Source: DATFQE01 sp963739085
Lineage (GTDB): Bacteria > Actinomycetota > Thermoleophilia > Gaiellales > Gaiellaceae
NCBI GenBank assembly: GCA_963739085.1
Contig: CAVTZA010000020.1
Coordinates: forward strand, 1 to 64,000
Direction: 5' to 3'
DNA: 64,000 bases
The stretch's first letter is position 1, and each line of letters opens with the position of its first letter. The notes below the pieces were generated by a model. That model was not told where the DNA came from and did no database searches. It saw only the letters and a program-made list of their open reading frames with translations. The position numbers and the translations under genes were made by a program. Positions 55,072 through 62,758 of this stretch are shown here, piece by piece.

Positions 55072-55869
55072 TTGGACGAGCTCGCAGGCGCGCTCGTCGA
55101 GCTCCAGCGACTGACCGAACGGCTCCGCCGCGACTGCCCGTGGGATCGCGAGCAGACGGCGGCCACGATCGTCCCGCACACGGTCGAGGAGGCCTACGAG
55201 GTCGCCGACGCCGCGCTGGGCGGGCACACGGAGAAGCTCGTCGACGAGCTCGGCGACCTCCTCTTCCAGGTCTTCTTCCTCGCGTTGCTGCTCGAGGAGC
55301 GCGGTGAAGGCGACCTCACGCGCGTGGCGCGCACGATCCACGAGAAGCTCGTCCGCCGGCACCCGCACGTGTTCGGCGAGGCGGTCGCCGAGACCCCCGG
55401 CGCGGTCAGGTCGCGCTGGGAGGACATCAAGCGCGAGCAGGAGCAGCGCGAGGGCGTCTTCCATGACGTCCCCGAATCGCTCCCCGCGCTGATCCGGGCG
55501 CGCAAGGTGCAGCGGCGGGCAGCGTCGGTCGGGTTCGAGTACCCCGACCTCGGCGGCGCCCTCGCGGACTTCGAAAGCGAGCTCGAAGAGCTGCGCGGCG
55601 AGCTCGACGGCCTGCCCGAGCCGCGGGCTGAGCGGCCGCCCGACGAGCGTGTCGCCTCGGAGCTCGGCGACGTGCTCTTCGCCGCCGTGAACGTCGCGCG
55701 CCGGCTGAACGTCGACCCGGAGCTCGAGCTGCGGCGGGCGACCGACCGTTTCGTCGATCGCGTCGAGCGTGCCGAGGAGCTCGCCGCCGACCACGGCGAG
55801 ACGTGGACGCAGCTCGACCTGGAAGGTCAAGATCGCTGGTACGACCTCGCCAAGGAGGAGCAGCGATAG
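55072..55869 (+). CDS. mazG: Nucleoside triphosphate pyrophosphohydrolase MazG
   Basis: 265 residues from TTG 55072. Two MazG repeats: CPWDREQTAATIVPHTVEE with EEAYEV and DELGDLLFQV in the first, ELGDVLFAAVNVARRLNVDPE in the second. Hydrolyses NTPs to NMP and pyrophosphate. Eight bases separate it from eno. Confidence 0.94.
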   Translation: MDELAGALVELQRLTERLRRDCPWDREQTAATIVPHTVEEAYEVADAALGGHTEKLVDELGDLLFQVFFLALLLEERGEGDLTRVARTIHEKLVRRHPHVFGEAVAETPGAVRSRWEDIKREQEQREGVFHDVPESLPALIRARKVQRRAASVGFEYPDLGGALADFESELEELRGELDGLPEPRAERPPDERVASELGDVLFAAVNVARRLNVDPELELRRATDRFVDRVERAEELAADHGETWTQLDLEGQDRWYDLAKEEQR

Positions 55870-55877
55870 CCCCGATC

Positions 55878-57137
55878 ATGGACGTCCGCGCACGGCAGAT
55901 CCTCGACTCGCGGGGGAACCCGACGATCGAGGTGGAGATCGAGGTCGACGGCGGCGCAGTGGGACGCGCTGCGGTGCCCTCGGGAGCGTCGACCGGCAAG
56001 TACGAGGCGCTGGAGCTGCGCGACGGCGGCGACGCCTGGCTCGGCAAGGGCGTCTCGCAGGCCGTCCGCAACGTCCGAGAAGAGATCGCGCCGGCGCTGC
56101 ACGGCGTCGACGCGGACGACCAGCGCGGCGTGGACGCGGCGCTGATCGACCTCGACGGGACGAAGGACAAGTCCCGCCTCGGCGCCAACGCGATCCTCGG
56201 CACCTCACTGGCGGCCGCGAAAGCCGCGGCTGCGGCAGCCGGCGTCCCCCTGTACCGCTGGATCGGCGGAGCAGACGCCAACGTGCTGCCCGTCCCGATG
56301 CTCAACGTGATCAACGGCGGCGCGCATGCGCGCAACTCGATCGACTTCCAGGAGTTCATGGTCGTGCCGGCGGGCGCCGAGACGTTCTCGGAGGGCCTGC
56401 GCGTCGCGGTGGAGGTCTTCCACACGCTCGCGAAGCAGCTCGACGCGCGCGGCCTCGCCACGGCGGTCGGCGACGAGGGCGGCTTCGCGCCCGACCTGCC
56501 CTCGACCGAGGCGGCGATCGAGGCGATCCTCGAGGCGGCCGAGGCCGCGGGCCACCGCGACCGCGTCGGCATCGCGATGGATCCCGCCGCCACCGAGTTC
56601 TTCGTCGACGGCTCCTACCGGCTCGACGGCGAAGGGCGGACGCTCTCGGGCGACGAGATGGTCGAGCTGTACGCCGGCTTCGCGGACCGCTATCCGCTGC
56701 TCTCGGTCGAGGACGGCCTCGCCGAGGACGAGTGGAAGTCGTGGCGCTCGCTCACCGACCGCATGGGCGGGCAGCTCCAGCTCGTCGGCGACGACCTCTT
56801 CGTCACGAACGTCGAGCGGCTCGAGCAGGGAATCACGGCGGGCGTCGCGAACGCCATCCTCGTCAAGGTGAACCAGATCGGAACCCTCTCGGAGACCCTC
56901 GACACGATCGCTCTCGCGCGCGCGAACGGTTACGCCACGGTGATCTCACACCGGTCGGGCGAGACGGAGGACACGACGATCGCCGACCTGGCGGTCGCGA
57001 CCGGGGCCGGGCAGATCAAGACGGGCGCGCCGTCGCGGTCAGATCGCGTCGCCAAGTACAACCAGCTTCTGCGGATCGAGGAGGAGCTCGGCTCGGAGGC
57101 GGTCTATCCCGGCTGGGATGCGTTTCGCCGCGGCTAG
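55878..57137 (+). CDS. eno: Enolase
   Basis: 419 residues. ARQILDSRGNPTIEVEIEVD, GANAILGTSLAAAKAAA, VGDEGGFAPDLPS, LLSVEDGLAEDEW, KVNQIGTLSETL and SHRSGETEDTTIADLAV hold the metal ligands, catalytic Glu/Lys and loop residues. Converts 2-phosphoglycerate to phosphoenolpyruvate. ATG 55878. Confidence 0.96.
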   Translation: MDVRARQILDSRGNPTIEVEIEVDGGAVGRAAVPSGASTGKYEALELRDGGDAWLGKGVSQAVRNVREEIAPALHGVDADDQRGVDAALIDLDGTKDKSRLGANAILGTSLAAAKAAAAAAGVPLYRWIGGADANVLPVPMLNVINGGAHARNSIDFQEFMVVPAGAETFSEGLRVAVEVFHTLAKQLDARGLATAVGDEGGFAPDLPSTEAAIEAILEAAEAAGHRDRVGIAMDPAATEFFVDGSYRLDGEGRTLSGDEMVELYAGFADRYPLLSVEDGLAEDEWKSWRSLTDRMGGQLQLVGDDLFVTNVERLEQGITAGVANAILVKVNQIGTLSETLDTIALARANGYATVISHRSGETEDTTIADLAVATGAGQIKTGAPSRSDRVAKYNQLLRIEEELGSEAVYPGWDAFRRG

Positions 57138-57906
57138 CGCGCTCGTCGCGCTGGCTTTCGCCGGCTGCGGCGGTTCGGACGAGGAGACGGCGGACAACCC
57201 GCCGGCGCCACCACCGCCGACTACGACTCAAACCGCGACCGAGACGACCCCGGAGCCGATCGGCGGCACCGACGTCGGCGTCTACTTCGTCCGCGAGGAC
57301 AAGCTCGGCTACGCAGCGCGGACCGTCGGACCGACGCCGAAGGTGGCGACGGCCACTCTCGAGGAGCTGCTCGGAGGCCCGACCACGGTCGAGCGCGAGG
57401 CCGGGCTCGCAACCGACATCCCGCCGAGCACGAAGCTGACCTCGCTGGCGATCGAGAACGGGACGGCGTCGGTCGAGCTCTCGAACCCGCTCGACGAGCT
57501 GGGAACGGCGCAGGTGGTCGAGACCTTGCTCCAGTTCGAGTCGGTGTCCCGGGTCGAGCTCGCCGGCAAGCGTTATCGGCCCGCGGACGTCGAGCCCTCG
57601 CTGCCTGCGATCCTCGTCGAGTCGCCGGCGCCGAACGAGAAGGTGTCGAGTCCGTTGCGGCTCACCGGCACCGCCAACACCTTCGAGGCGACCTTCATGG
57701 TCCAGGTCCGGCCACACCTAAGGAAGCCGGTCGTCGAAGATTTCGTCACGGCCACGTCCGGAACCGGCACGCGGGGGACGTTCGACAAGACGCTCGACTT
57801 CACAGTCGACCGCGAGCGGCCGGGCACCGTGGTCGTGTTCGAGAACTCCGCCGAGGACGGCTCGGTGATCAACCGGGTCGAGATCCCGGTCGTGCTGAGC
57901 CCCTAG
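57118..57906 (+). CDS. GerMN/Gmad2-domain lipoprotein
   Basis: 262 residues, ATG inside the end of eno (20-bp overlap). Lipobox LAFAGC, a Thr/Pro-rich linker, a GerMN domain (about 50-155: VGVYFVREDKLGYAARTV, ATLEELLGGPTTVE, VETLLQFESVSRV) and a Gmad2 immunoglobulin-like domain (VSSPLRLTGTANTFEATFMV, TVVVFENSAEDGSVIN). Envelope protein of unknown role; no sporulation genes are visible here. Confidence 0.88.
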   Translation: MRFAAASALVALAFAGCGGSDEETADNPPAPPPPTTTQTATETTPEPIGGTDVGVYFVREDKLGYAARTVGPTPKVATATLEELLGGPTTVEREAGLATDIPPSTKLTSLAIENGTASVELSNPLDELGTAQVVETLLQFESVSRVELAGKRYRPADVEPSLPAILVESPAPNEKVSSPLRLTGTANTFEATFMVQVRPHLRKPVVEDFVTATSGTGTRGTFDKTLDFTVDRERPGTVVVFENSAEDGSVINRVEIPVVLSP

Positions 57907-57947
57907 CCGTGCGGCCCGCAGCAGGGCGCGTCGCTACATTTGCAGCA

Positions 57948-59363
57948 GTGAGCGTCGTCACGCCGCGCAGGACCAAGATCGTCGCCACGCTCGGGCCCGC
58001 CACGGCCAGCGCCGAGAGCATCGCCGAGCTGGTGGACGCCGGTATGGACGCGGCGCGCCTCAACTTCTCGCACGGCACCCGCGACGAGCATCGCGAGCTC
58101 GCCCAACGCGTGCGTGACGCGGGCGCCAGGAACGGCTCCAGGCTCGCGCTCATCGCAGACCTGCAGGGGCCGAAGCTCCGGATCGGCGAGCTGAGCGAGC
58201 CCATCCTGTTGACCCGGGGCCAGGAGATCTGCGTCGTGGCCGAGGAGGCCGCGACGGACGGCGACCTGCCGATCAGTCCTGCTGCGATCGGCGAGGTGCT
58301 CGTGCCCGGCCACGAGGTGCTGATCGACGACGGCCGCGTCCGGCTGCGGGTCGCGACGATCACGGAGGGCCGTGCCCTCTGCGAGGTCATCATCGGCGGG
58401 CTCGTGTCTGCGCACAAGGGCGTCAACCTTCCCGGCGTCCCGGTCCCGATCCCGGCCCTCACGCGCAAGGACGTCGACGACCTCGAGCTAGCACTGGAGC
58501 TCGGCGTCGATTACGTCGCGCTCTCGTTCGTGCGCTCGGCGGCGGACGTGCGCGACCTACGGCAGCTGATCGAGCAGGCCGGCTCGCCCGCGCGGATCAT
58601 CGCGAAGATCGAGAAGGCCGAGGCGGTGGACGCGCTCGAGGCCGTGCTCGAGGAGACCGACGCCGTGATGGTCGCGCGCGGTGACCTCGGCGTCGAGATC
58701 GGCCCGGCGACGCTGCCGCTCCTGCAGAAGCGGATCATCCTGACCGCGCTCGAGCGCGGGAAGCCTGTGATCACGGCGACGCAGATGCTCGAGACGATGA
58801 TCCACCAGGCCGAGCCGACCCGTGCCGAGGCGAGCGACGTCGCCAACGCGATCCTCGACGGCTCGTCCGCGCTGATGCTCTCCGGCGAGACCGCCGTGGG
58901 CGAGTACCCGGTCGAGTCGGTCGCCTACATGGACCGGATCGCGCGCGTCGTCGAGCCGAGTATCACCTACCGCCACCAGTTTCCCGAGCGTGGGGTGGAC
59001 CCGACGGTCGGGCAGGCGATGTCGAATGCCACCTGCGACCTGGCCGAGACGCTCGGCGCCCGGGCGATCGTCGTGCCGACGACGACGGGGCGCACGGCCT
59101 CCCGCGTCGCGAGGCTGCGGCCGCACCAGCCGATCATCGCGCTCACCCCGAGCAGGTTGGCGGTGTCCCAGATGGCGCTCGAGTGGGGCGTCACGCCCGT
59201 CTACGTGCCCGAGTGCGCCGACGTCGAGGAGCTCTGGAACATCTCGGTCGACACCGCGCGGGCCAGCGGCATCGTCGTCGACGGCGACCTGATCGTGATC
59301 ACGGCGGGGACGGCGGTGAACGTTCCCGGCACGACCAATGTGATCAAGGTCGACTACGTGTAG
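57948..59363 (+). CDS. pyk: Pyruvate kinase
   Basis: 471 residues from GTG 57948. RRTKIVATLGPAT, DAARLNFSHGTRDEH, IADLQGPKLRIGEL, MVARGDLGVEIG, PVITATQMLETMI, SGETAVGEYPVE. Last step of glycolysis; with eno upstream it forms a short glycolytic pair. Confidence 0.96.
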   Translation: MSVVTPRRTKIVATLGPATASAESIAELVDAGMDAARLNFSHGTRDEHRELAQRVRDAGARNGSRLALIADLQGPKLRIGELSEPILLTRGQEICVVAEEAATDGDLPISPAAIGEVLVPGHEVLIDDGRVRLRVATITEGRALCEVIIGGLVSAHKGVNLPGVPVPIPALTRKDVDDLELALELGVDYVALSFVRSAADVRDLRQLIEQAGSPARIIAKIEKAEAVDALEAVLEETDAVMVARGDLGVEIGPATLPLLQKRIILTALERGKPVITATQMLETMIHQAEPTRAEASDVANAILDGSSALMLSGETAVGEYPVESVAYMDRIARVVEPSITYRHQFPERGVDPTVGQAMSNATCDLAETLGARAIVVPTTTGRTASRVARLRPHQPIIALTPSRLAVSQMALEWGVTPVYVPECADVEELWNISVDTARASGIVVDGDLIVITAGTAVNVPGTTNVIKVDYV

Positions 59364-59398
59364 GAGCGCGCGCCCGGGCCGCGAAGGACGCGGCCTAG

Positions 59399-59779
59399 AT
59401 GGCGGGTTCCAAGCGGAAGAAACGCGTCAAGGCTCCTCGTGTGACCAGGGCGCGTAGCGCGCGGGCCCTGCGCCTGCTCGCTCTGGCCGTGGTCGTGTTC
59501 GCCGGCCTCCTCTACTACCAGCCGCTGAGGAGCTACTTCGAGCGCCGTGAGGCGCTCTCGGAGCGCACGAAGGAGGTCGCCGCACTCCGCGCCCGCAAGC
59601 GGGAGCTGGAGCGGCGCTTCGACGCCTCCCGCAGCCCGGAGGCGCTCGCGCGCGAGGCTCGCATGCTCGGCCTCGTGAAGGAGGGCGAGCACCTGTTCAT
59701 CGTCAAGGGCATCGGCGCCTGGAAGCGCGCACAAAGTGCCCGCTCCGGCAACGAGCCCATCACCTCCGACGATCGCTGA
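59399..59779 (+). CDS. ftsB: FtsB/DivIC-family cell-division protein
   Basis: 126 residues: a basic cytoplasmic tail, one membrane helix (LRLLALAVVVFAGLLYYQPL), a coiled coil (LSERTKEVAALRARKRELERR) and the conserved LAREARMLGLVKEGEHLFIV end. Part of the FtsQ-FtsB-FtsL-like divisome complex. Its stop codon overlaps the end of repeat copy C. Confidence 0.9.
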   Translation: MAGSKRKKRVKAPRVTRARSARALRLLALAVVVFAGLLYYQPLRSYFERREALSERTKEVAALRARKRELERRFDASRSPEALAREARMLGLVKEGEHLFIVKGIGAWKRAQSARSGNEPITSDDR

Positions 59780-59860
59780 GACTGCGCCATGCGGCGTCCT
59801 CAGTCGCGCCCGTATAGCTCCGCATACGAACGCTCCCTGCGTCCTTGCCTGGCTTGCTCA
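59777..59860 (-). repeat. Structured repeat element, copy C (short form)
   Basis: The minus strand shares the core GGCAAGGACGCAGGGAG and GGGCGCGACTGAGGACGCCG with copies A and B. It lacks the long outer stem; instead TGAG...CTCA and GCC...GGC close an 84-bp unit. An internal hairpin GTTCGTAT/ATACGGGC is complementary throughout (with G-U pairs). It starts on the ftsB stop codon. Confidence 0.7.
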
Positions 59861-59919
59861 TCGACCGCCGGAGGCGGGGGCGCGTCACCGGAACGGGCAC
59901 AGGGCTACCATCGACGGCG

Positions 59920-60435
59920 GTGACCGATGAGGAGGATCGCGCGCTCGTCGAACGCCAGCTGGGCCGGCCGCCCCGTGCGTTCCGTCGTGTAGTCGTCCGC
60001 TGTCCATACGGGCGCCCGGCCGTGACGGAGCAGCACCCGTACGACGTCAACGACGAGCCGTTCCCGACGACCTACTACCTCACGTGCCCGCACCTGGTGG
60101 CCGCGATCGCGCGGCTGGAGGCGGCCGGCGGCGTGGCGCACTGGACCGCGGCGGTCGGGCGCGATCCCGAGCTCGCGGCCGACCTCGAGGCAGCGAACGA
60201 GGAGCAGAGGCGCCTGAGGCGCGAGCTCGCGGGCACACGAGTCGGTGTTGACGGCGGGGTCTCGCTCGACCTCGGCATCGGCGGCGCCGGGCGCGGATCC
60301 GGCCTCAAGTGCCTGCACGCCCACGCCGCGTACGCGCTGGCGCGCCCGGGCTACGAGCTCGGCGAATGCATCCTCGCGGAGCTGGGCGAGCTCTGGCCGG
60401 ACGAGGCCTGTTGCACCGTCGATCCCCCTGGGTAG
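59920..60435 (+). CDS. DUF501-family protein
   Basis: 171 residues from GTG 59920. Family pattern: ERQLGRPPRAFRRVVVRCPYG, PTTYYLTCPHLVAAIARLE, and the conserved C-terminal GIGGAGRGSGLKCLHAHAAY...CILAELG. Unknown function. Frequently located next to ftsB and eno in actinobacteria, as here. Confidence 0.93.
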   Translation: MTDEEDRALVERQLGRPPRAFRRVVVRCPYGRPAVTEQHPYDVNDEPFPTTYYLTCPHLVAAIARLEAAGGVAHWTAAVGRDPELAADLEAANEEQRRLRRELAGTRVGVDGGVSLDLGIGGAGRGSGLKCLHAHAAYALARPGYELGECILAELGELWPDEACCTVDPPG

Positions 60436-60445
60436 TCTCCCGGCC

Positions 60446-60760
60446 CTGAGCTCTCTCGCTCTGGAGACGGCACGGCAGCAGTGGGACGACGGGCACCGGC
60501 GCTTCGCCGAGGAGTCGCGTGATCCCGCCCGCAGGCTGCGCCTGCTCGCTTACCTGGAGGCGGTGACCGCGGAGCTGCGCAAGCGGCTCGGCACGACGTT
60601 CACGCTGTCGGAGCTCGTCGACGTCTACGCCGGGGTCGAGACCTGGGCCGGTGCGACGCTCGCGGAGGGCGGCGCGTCGGGCTGGCCCCGAGACGTGACC
60701 CTCGTCGCCGACGAGGCGTTCCATCTGTACGCCCGCGGCGCCACCGACTACCGCCCGTGA
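60446..60760 (+). CDS. Conserved-looking hypothetical protein
   Basis: About 104 residues, helical: ARQQWDDGHRRFAEESRDPA, RLLAYLEAVTAELRKRLGTT, FTLSELVDVYAGVETWAGATL and VADEAFHLYARG. No family recognised. The start is uncertain; no ATG, GTG or TTG fits, and CTG 60446 is the best candidate. It follows DUF501 closely and overlaps the next small gene by 4 bp, so it is part of that operon. Confidence 0.65.
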   Translation: MSSLALETARQQWDDGHRRFAEESRDPARRLRLLAYLEAVTAELRKRLGTTFTLSELVDVYAGVETWAGATLAEGGASGWPRDVTLVADEAFHLYARGATDYRP

Positions 60761-60957
60761 GGCCCGCGGCGCCTGCCCGTGCGCGCCGGCGCCGTCGTCG
60801 CGGCCGCGGCCTGGTGAGGTGGGGACTGTGGTTGCTGGTTGCGCTCCTCCTGTTCGCTCTGGGCCTCGCCGTCGGCCGGGCGCTCGACGACAACCCGACT
60901 CCGGGAGTCACCGTCACCAACCAGCGGCCTTTGACGTTTACCGTCAAGAGCAGGTGA
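60757..60957 (+). CDS. Small single-pass membrane protein
   Basis: 66 residues, GTG overlapping the previous stop. Arg-rich N-terminus (RARRRRRRGRG), one helix (GLWLLVALLLFALGLAVG), short outside tail (PGVTVTNQRPLTFTVKSR). Unknown function. Confidence 0.65.
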   Translation: MRPAAPARARRRRRRGRGLVRWGLWLLVALLLFALGLAVGRALDDNPTPGVTVTNQRPLTFTVKSR

Positions 60958-60995
60958 GAAGGAATCACTAGGTTTCCTATAGATTCCCGTCCCTG

Positions 60996-61601
60996 ATGGC
61001 CTATGAAGACGACCCGAGAACGCCGCGCCGTCGTGCTCCAGGCGTCGAGCCGGACTGGCTGACGCTCGGGCAGGCCGCCAAGTACCTCGGCGTCGCGCAG
61101 AGCACGATCCGCAAGTGGTCCGACCAGCGTCGGCTCCCGGCCTTCTACACGCCCGGCGGACATCGCCGGTACCGGCGCGGCGACCTCGACGCGTTCCTCG
61201 AGCGCTCCGGCGCGGGCGGGGGGCGGACCGCCGAAGGCGCACCGCTCGTGTTGATCGTCGACGACGACGACCGGCTGCGTGAGTTCGTCCGCGTAAACCT
61301 GGAGATGGAGGGCTACACCGTCCGCGAGGCGGCCAGCGCGCAAGAAGGGCTCGACGTCCTCGAAGAGCAGTCGCCGGACCTCGTCCTCCTCGACGTGATG
61401 ATGCCCGAGATGGACGGCTGGGAAATGCTCCGCCAGCTCCACGAACGGCACGGCGTGGGTGCCATCCCGGTGATCGTCTTCAGCGGCAAGGTGGAGGAGG
61501 ACGTCGGCGACGTCACCTCGCGCGGCGCGCAGGCGTTCATCGGCAAGCCGTTCAGCCCGCAGACGCTGATCGAGCGCACCAAAGCCATGCTGTCTGGCTA
61601 G
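60996..61601 (+). CDS. MerR/Xis-type HTH fused to a response-regulator receiver domain
   Basis: 201 residues. N-terminal helix-turn-helix (LTLGQAAKYLGVAQSTIRKW, LPAFYTPGGHRRYRRGDL) is followed by a receiver domain (about 83-201) with the acidic pair VDDDDR, phospho-Asp LLDVMMPEMDG, Ser in VIVFSG and Lys in IGKPF. Most response regulators have the receiver first; this order is reversed. No histidine kinase is adjacent, though a GAF protein is encoded 1.2 kb away. Its stop is one base before repeat copy A. Confidence 0.88.
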   Translation: MAYEDDPRTPRRRAPGVEPDWLTLGQAAKYLGVAQSTIRKWSDQRRLPAFYTPGGHRRYRRGDLDAFLERSGAGGGRTAEGAPLVLIVDDDDRLREFVRVNLEMEGYTVREAASAQEGLDVLEEQSPDLVLLDVMMPEMDGWEMLRQLHERHGVGAIPVIVFSGKVEEDVGDVTSRGAQAFIGKPFSPQTLIERTKAMLSG

Positions 61602-61602
61602 A

Positions 61603-61775
61603 TAGGAAGGCCTGGCGAGACATCGCTGGGCCGCCGGGCCGCGCTGCTCGCCCCGAGGCGGCGTCCTCGGTCGCGCCCACGCTACGCGTCCCAGTTACAC
61701 GGACACTCCCTGCGTCCTTGCCTCGGAACGACCATCGCACCCCGACGGGGAGCGATGTCCCGCCAGACCCTCCTA
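61603..61775 (-). repeat. Structured inverted-repeat element, copy A
   Basis: 173 bp. Read on the minus strand its two ends pair over 25 positions: the only deviations from Watson-Crick pairing are three G-T positions. The inside carries GGTCGTTCCGAGGCAAGGAC, GTGTCCGTGTAACTGGGACG and GGGCGCGACCGAGGACGCCG. It fills the gap between two convergent genes: it begins one base after the stop of the HTH-receiver gene, and its other end supplies the TAG stop of the membrane-protein gene. Confidence 0.85.
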
Positions 61776-62249
61776 GAGCTCGTCGGTCGCTCGTAAGAGC
61801 CCCGCGACGATCACGCTGATCGCTGCGAACAGGCTGATCCAGATGCCGATCCCGCGCTCGTAGGGAAAGAAGCGGTCGGGTATCGAGATCAGGCGGATCA
61901 GGACGAACACGGTCGCGATCGAGCCGAGCACGATCACGACGAGGCTCTCCGGGACGGTCGCGGGCAGTTGGATGCCCACTTCGCGGAGGACGACGAGCGC
62001 GATCACGGCCAACCCGATCAGGAACACGAGCTTGCCCAGAGTTCCGGTGTGCCAGCCGATGACGGCGATCGTCGGGCCCGGGCCCGAGCCCGCGTACCAG
62101 CCGGTGAAGGCGGACAGCGCCAGCACGAGCCCCGAGATCCAGGTCAGGCGCTCGCCGTAGACCGAGAGCTCGATCGGCCGCGGACCGATCTCGTCGTCGT
62201 ACGGCGCACGGTCTCCGCGCGGCTGGGAGGCGTAGGGCTCAGGTTCCAC
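61773..62249 (-). CDS. Four-helix membrane protein of unknown function
   Basis: 158 residues from GTG 62249. A polar N-terminus (PYDDEIGPRPIELSVYGERL) is followed by four hydrophobic segments (ISGLVLALSAFTGWYAG, LVFLIGLAVIALVVLREV, LVVIVLGSIATVFVLIRLI, ISLFAAISVIVAGLL). It lies between repeat copies A and B, and its stop codon belongs to copy A. Confidence 0.78.
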   Translation of the reverse strand: MEPEPYASQPRGDRAPYDDEIGPRPIELSVYGERLTWISGLVLALSAFTGWYAGSGPGPTIAVIGWHTGTLGKLVFLIGLAVIALVVLREVGIQLPATVPESLVVIVLGSIATVFVLIRLISIPDRFFPYERGIGIWISLFAAISVIVAGLLRATDEL

Positions 62250-62271
62250 GGCGGGGGACTCTAATGACCTA

Positions 62272-62445
62272 CAGGAGGGCTTGGGGGAGTGTCGCTCGTT
62301 GCCGGGGTGCGATGGTCGTTCCGAGGCAAGGACGCAGGGAGTGTCCGTGTATCTAGGACGCGTAGCGTGGGCGCGACTGAGGACGCCGTCCTCGGGGCGA
62401 GCAGCGCGGCCCGGCGACACAGCGTCATTTCGCCAAGTCCTCCTA
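62272..62445 (+). repeat. Structured inverted-repeat element, copy B
   Basis: 174 bp on the plus strand, inverted relative to copy A and nearly identical to it over the inner 110 bp. Its outer stem differs from A at several positions, and four of those changes are compensated on the other arm (C-G to T-A, G-C to A-T, C-G to T-A, A-T to G-C). Its right end abuts the stop of the next gene at 62446. Confidence 0.85.
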
Positions 62446-62676
62446 CTAAAGGCCGAAGAGCTGTTCTACCTGGTTCCACACGAGCAGGCTCAGGTAGACG
62501 GCAAGCCCGATGAGGAGCAGCAGCACGACCCAGAAGCGCAGGTTGGCGCGCTTCTTCTCGCGTGAGTGACGGACCTTGGCGCGCCGCCGTTCACGGTGAT
62601 AGCGATAAGCGCGGTCAACGGCCTGCGGATCGACTTCGGGTGGGTCCTCCGCCTGGTGCCTCGCTGGCTGAGCCAC
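62446..62676 (-). CDS. Small single-pass membrane protein
   Basis: 76 residues: acidic N-terminus, an Arg/Lys-rich helix (AYRYHRERRRAKVRHSREKK) and one membrane segment (FWVVLLLLIGLAVYLSLLVW) near the C-terminus. Unknown function. Its stop codon directly touches repeat copy B. Confidence 0.68.
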   Translation of the reverse strand: MAQPARHQAEDPPEVDPQAVDRAYRYHRERRRAKVRHSREKKRANLRFWVVLLLLIGLAVYLSLLVWNQVEQLFGL

Positions 62677-62700
62677 CGGGGCAGTCTAGACCTTGCGACC

Positions 62701-62742
62701 GCAAAGAGCGTCCATGTAACTGGGACACGTCGCGTGCAGGCG
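62701..62742 (+). repeat. Core fragment of the structured repeat (copy D)
   Basis: About 42 bases matching the central part of copies A and B, including GTCC-(A/G)TGTAACTG-GGAC, with a few substitutions. It lies 16 bp upstream of the start of the GAF-domain gene, so it would be in or near its leader. Confidence 0.65.
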
Positions 62743-62758
62743 TACCATTCACAGCCGC

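Noticed and set aside
57118..57906. Evidence for sporulation from the GerMN domain
   Set aside because: GerMN and Gmad2 domains occur in many non-sporulating bacteria, and no other sporulation gene is in the window.
59777..62400. A conserved peptide (GKDAGSVR...GATEDAA) encoded in one frame of repeat copies A, B and C
   Set aside because: There is no common start codon, the frame ends differently in each copy and the copies differ by amino-acid-changing substitutions; conservation is better explained by base pairing.
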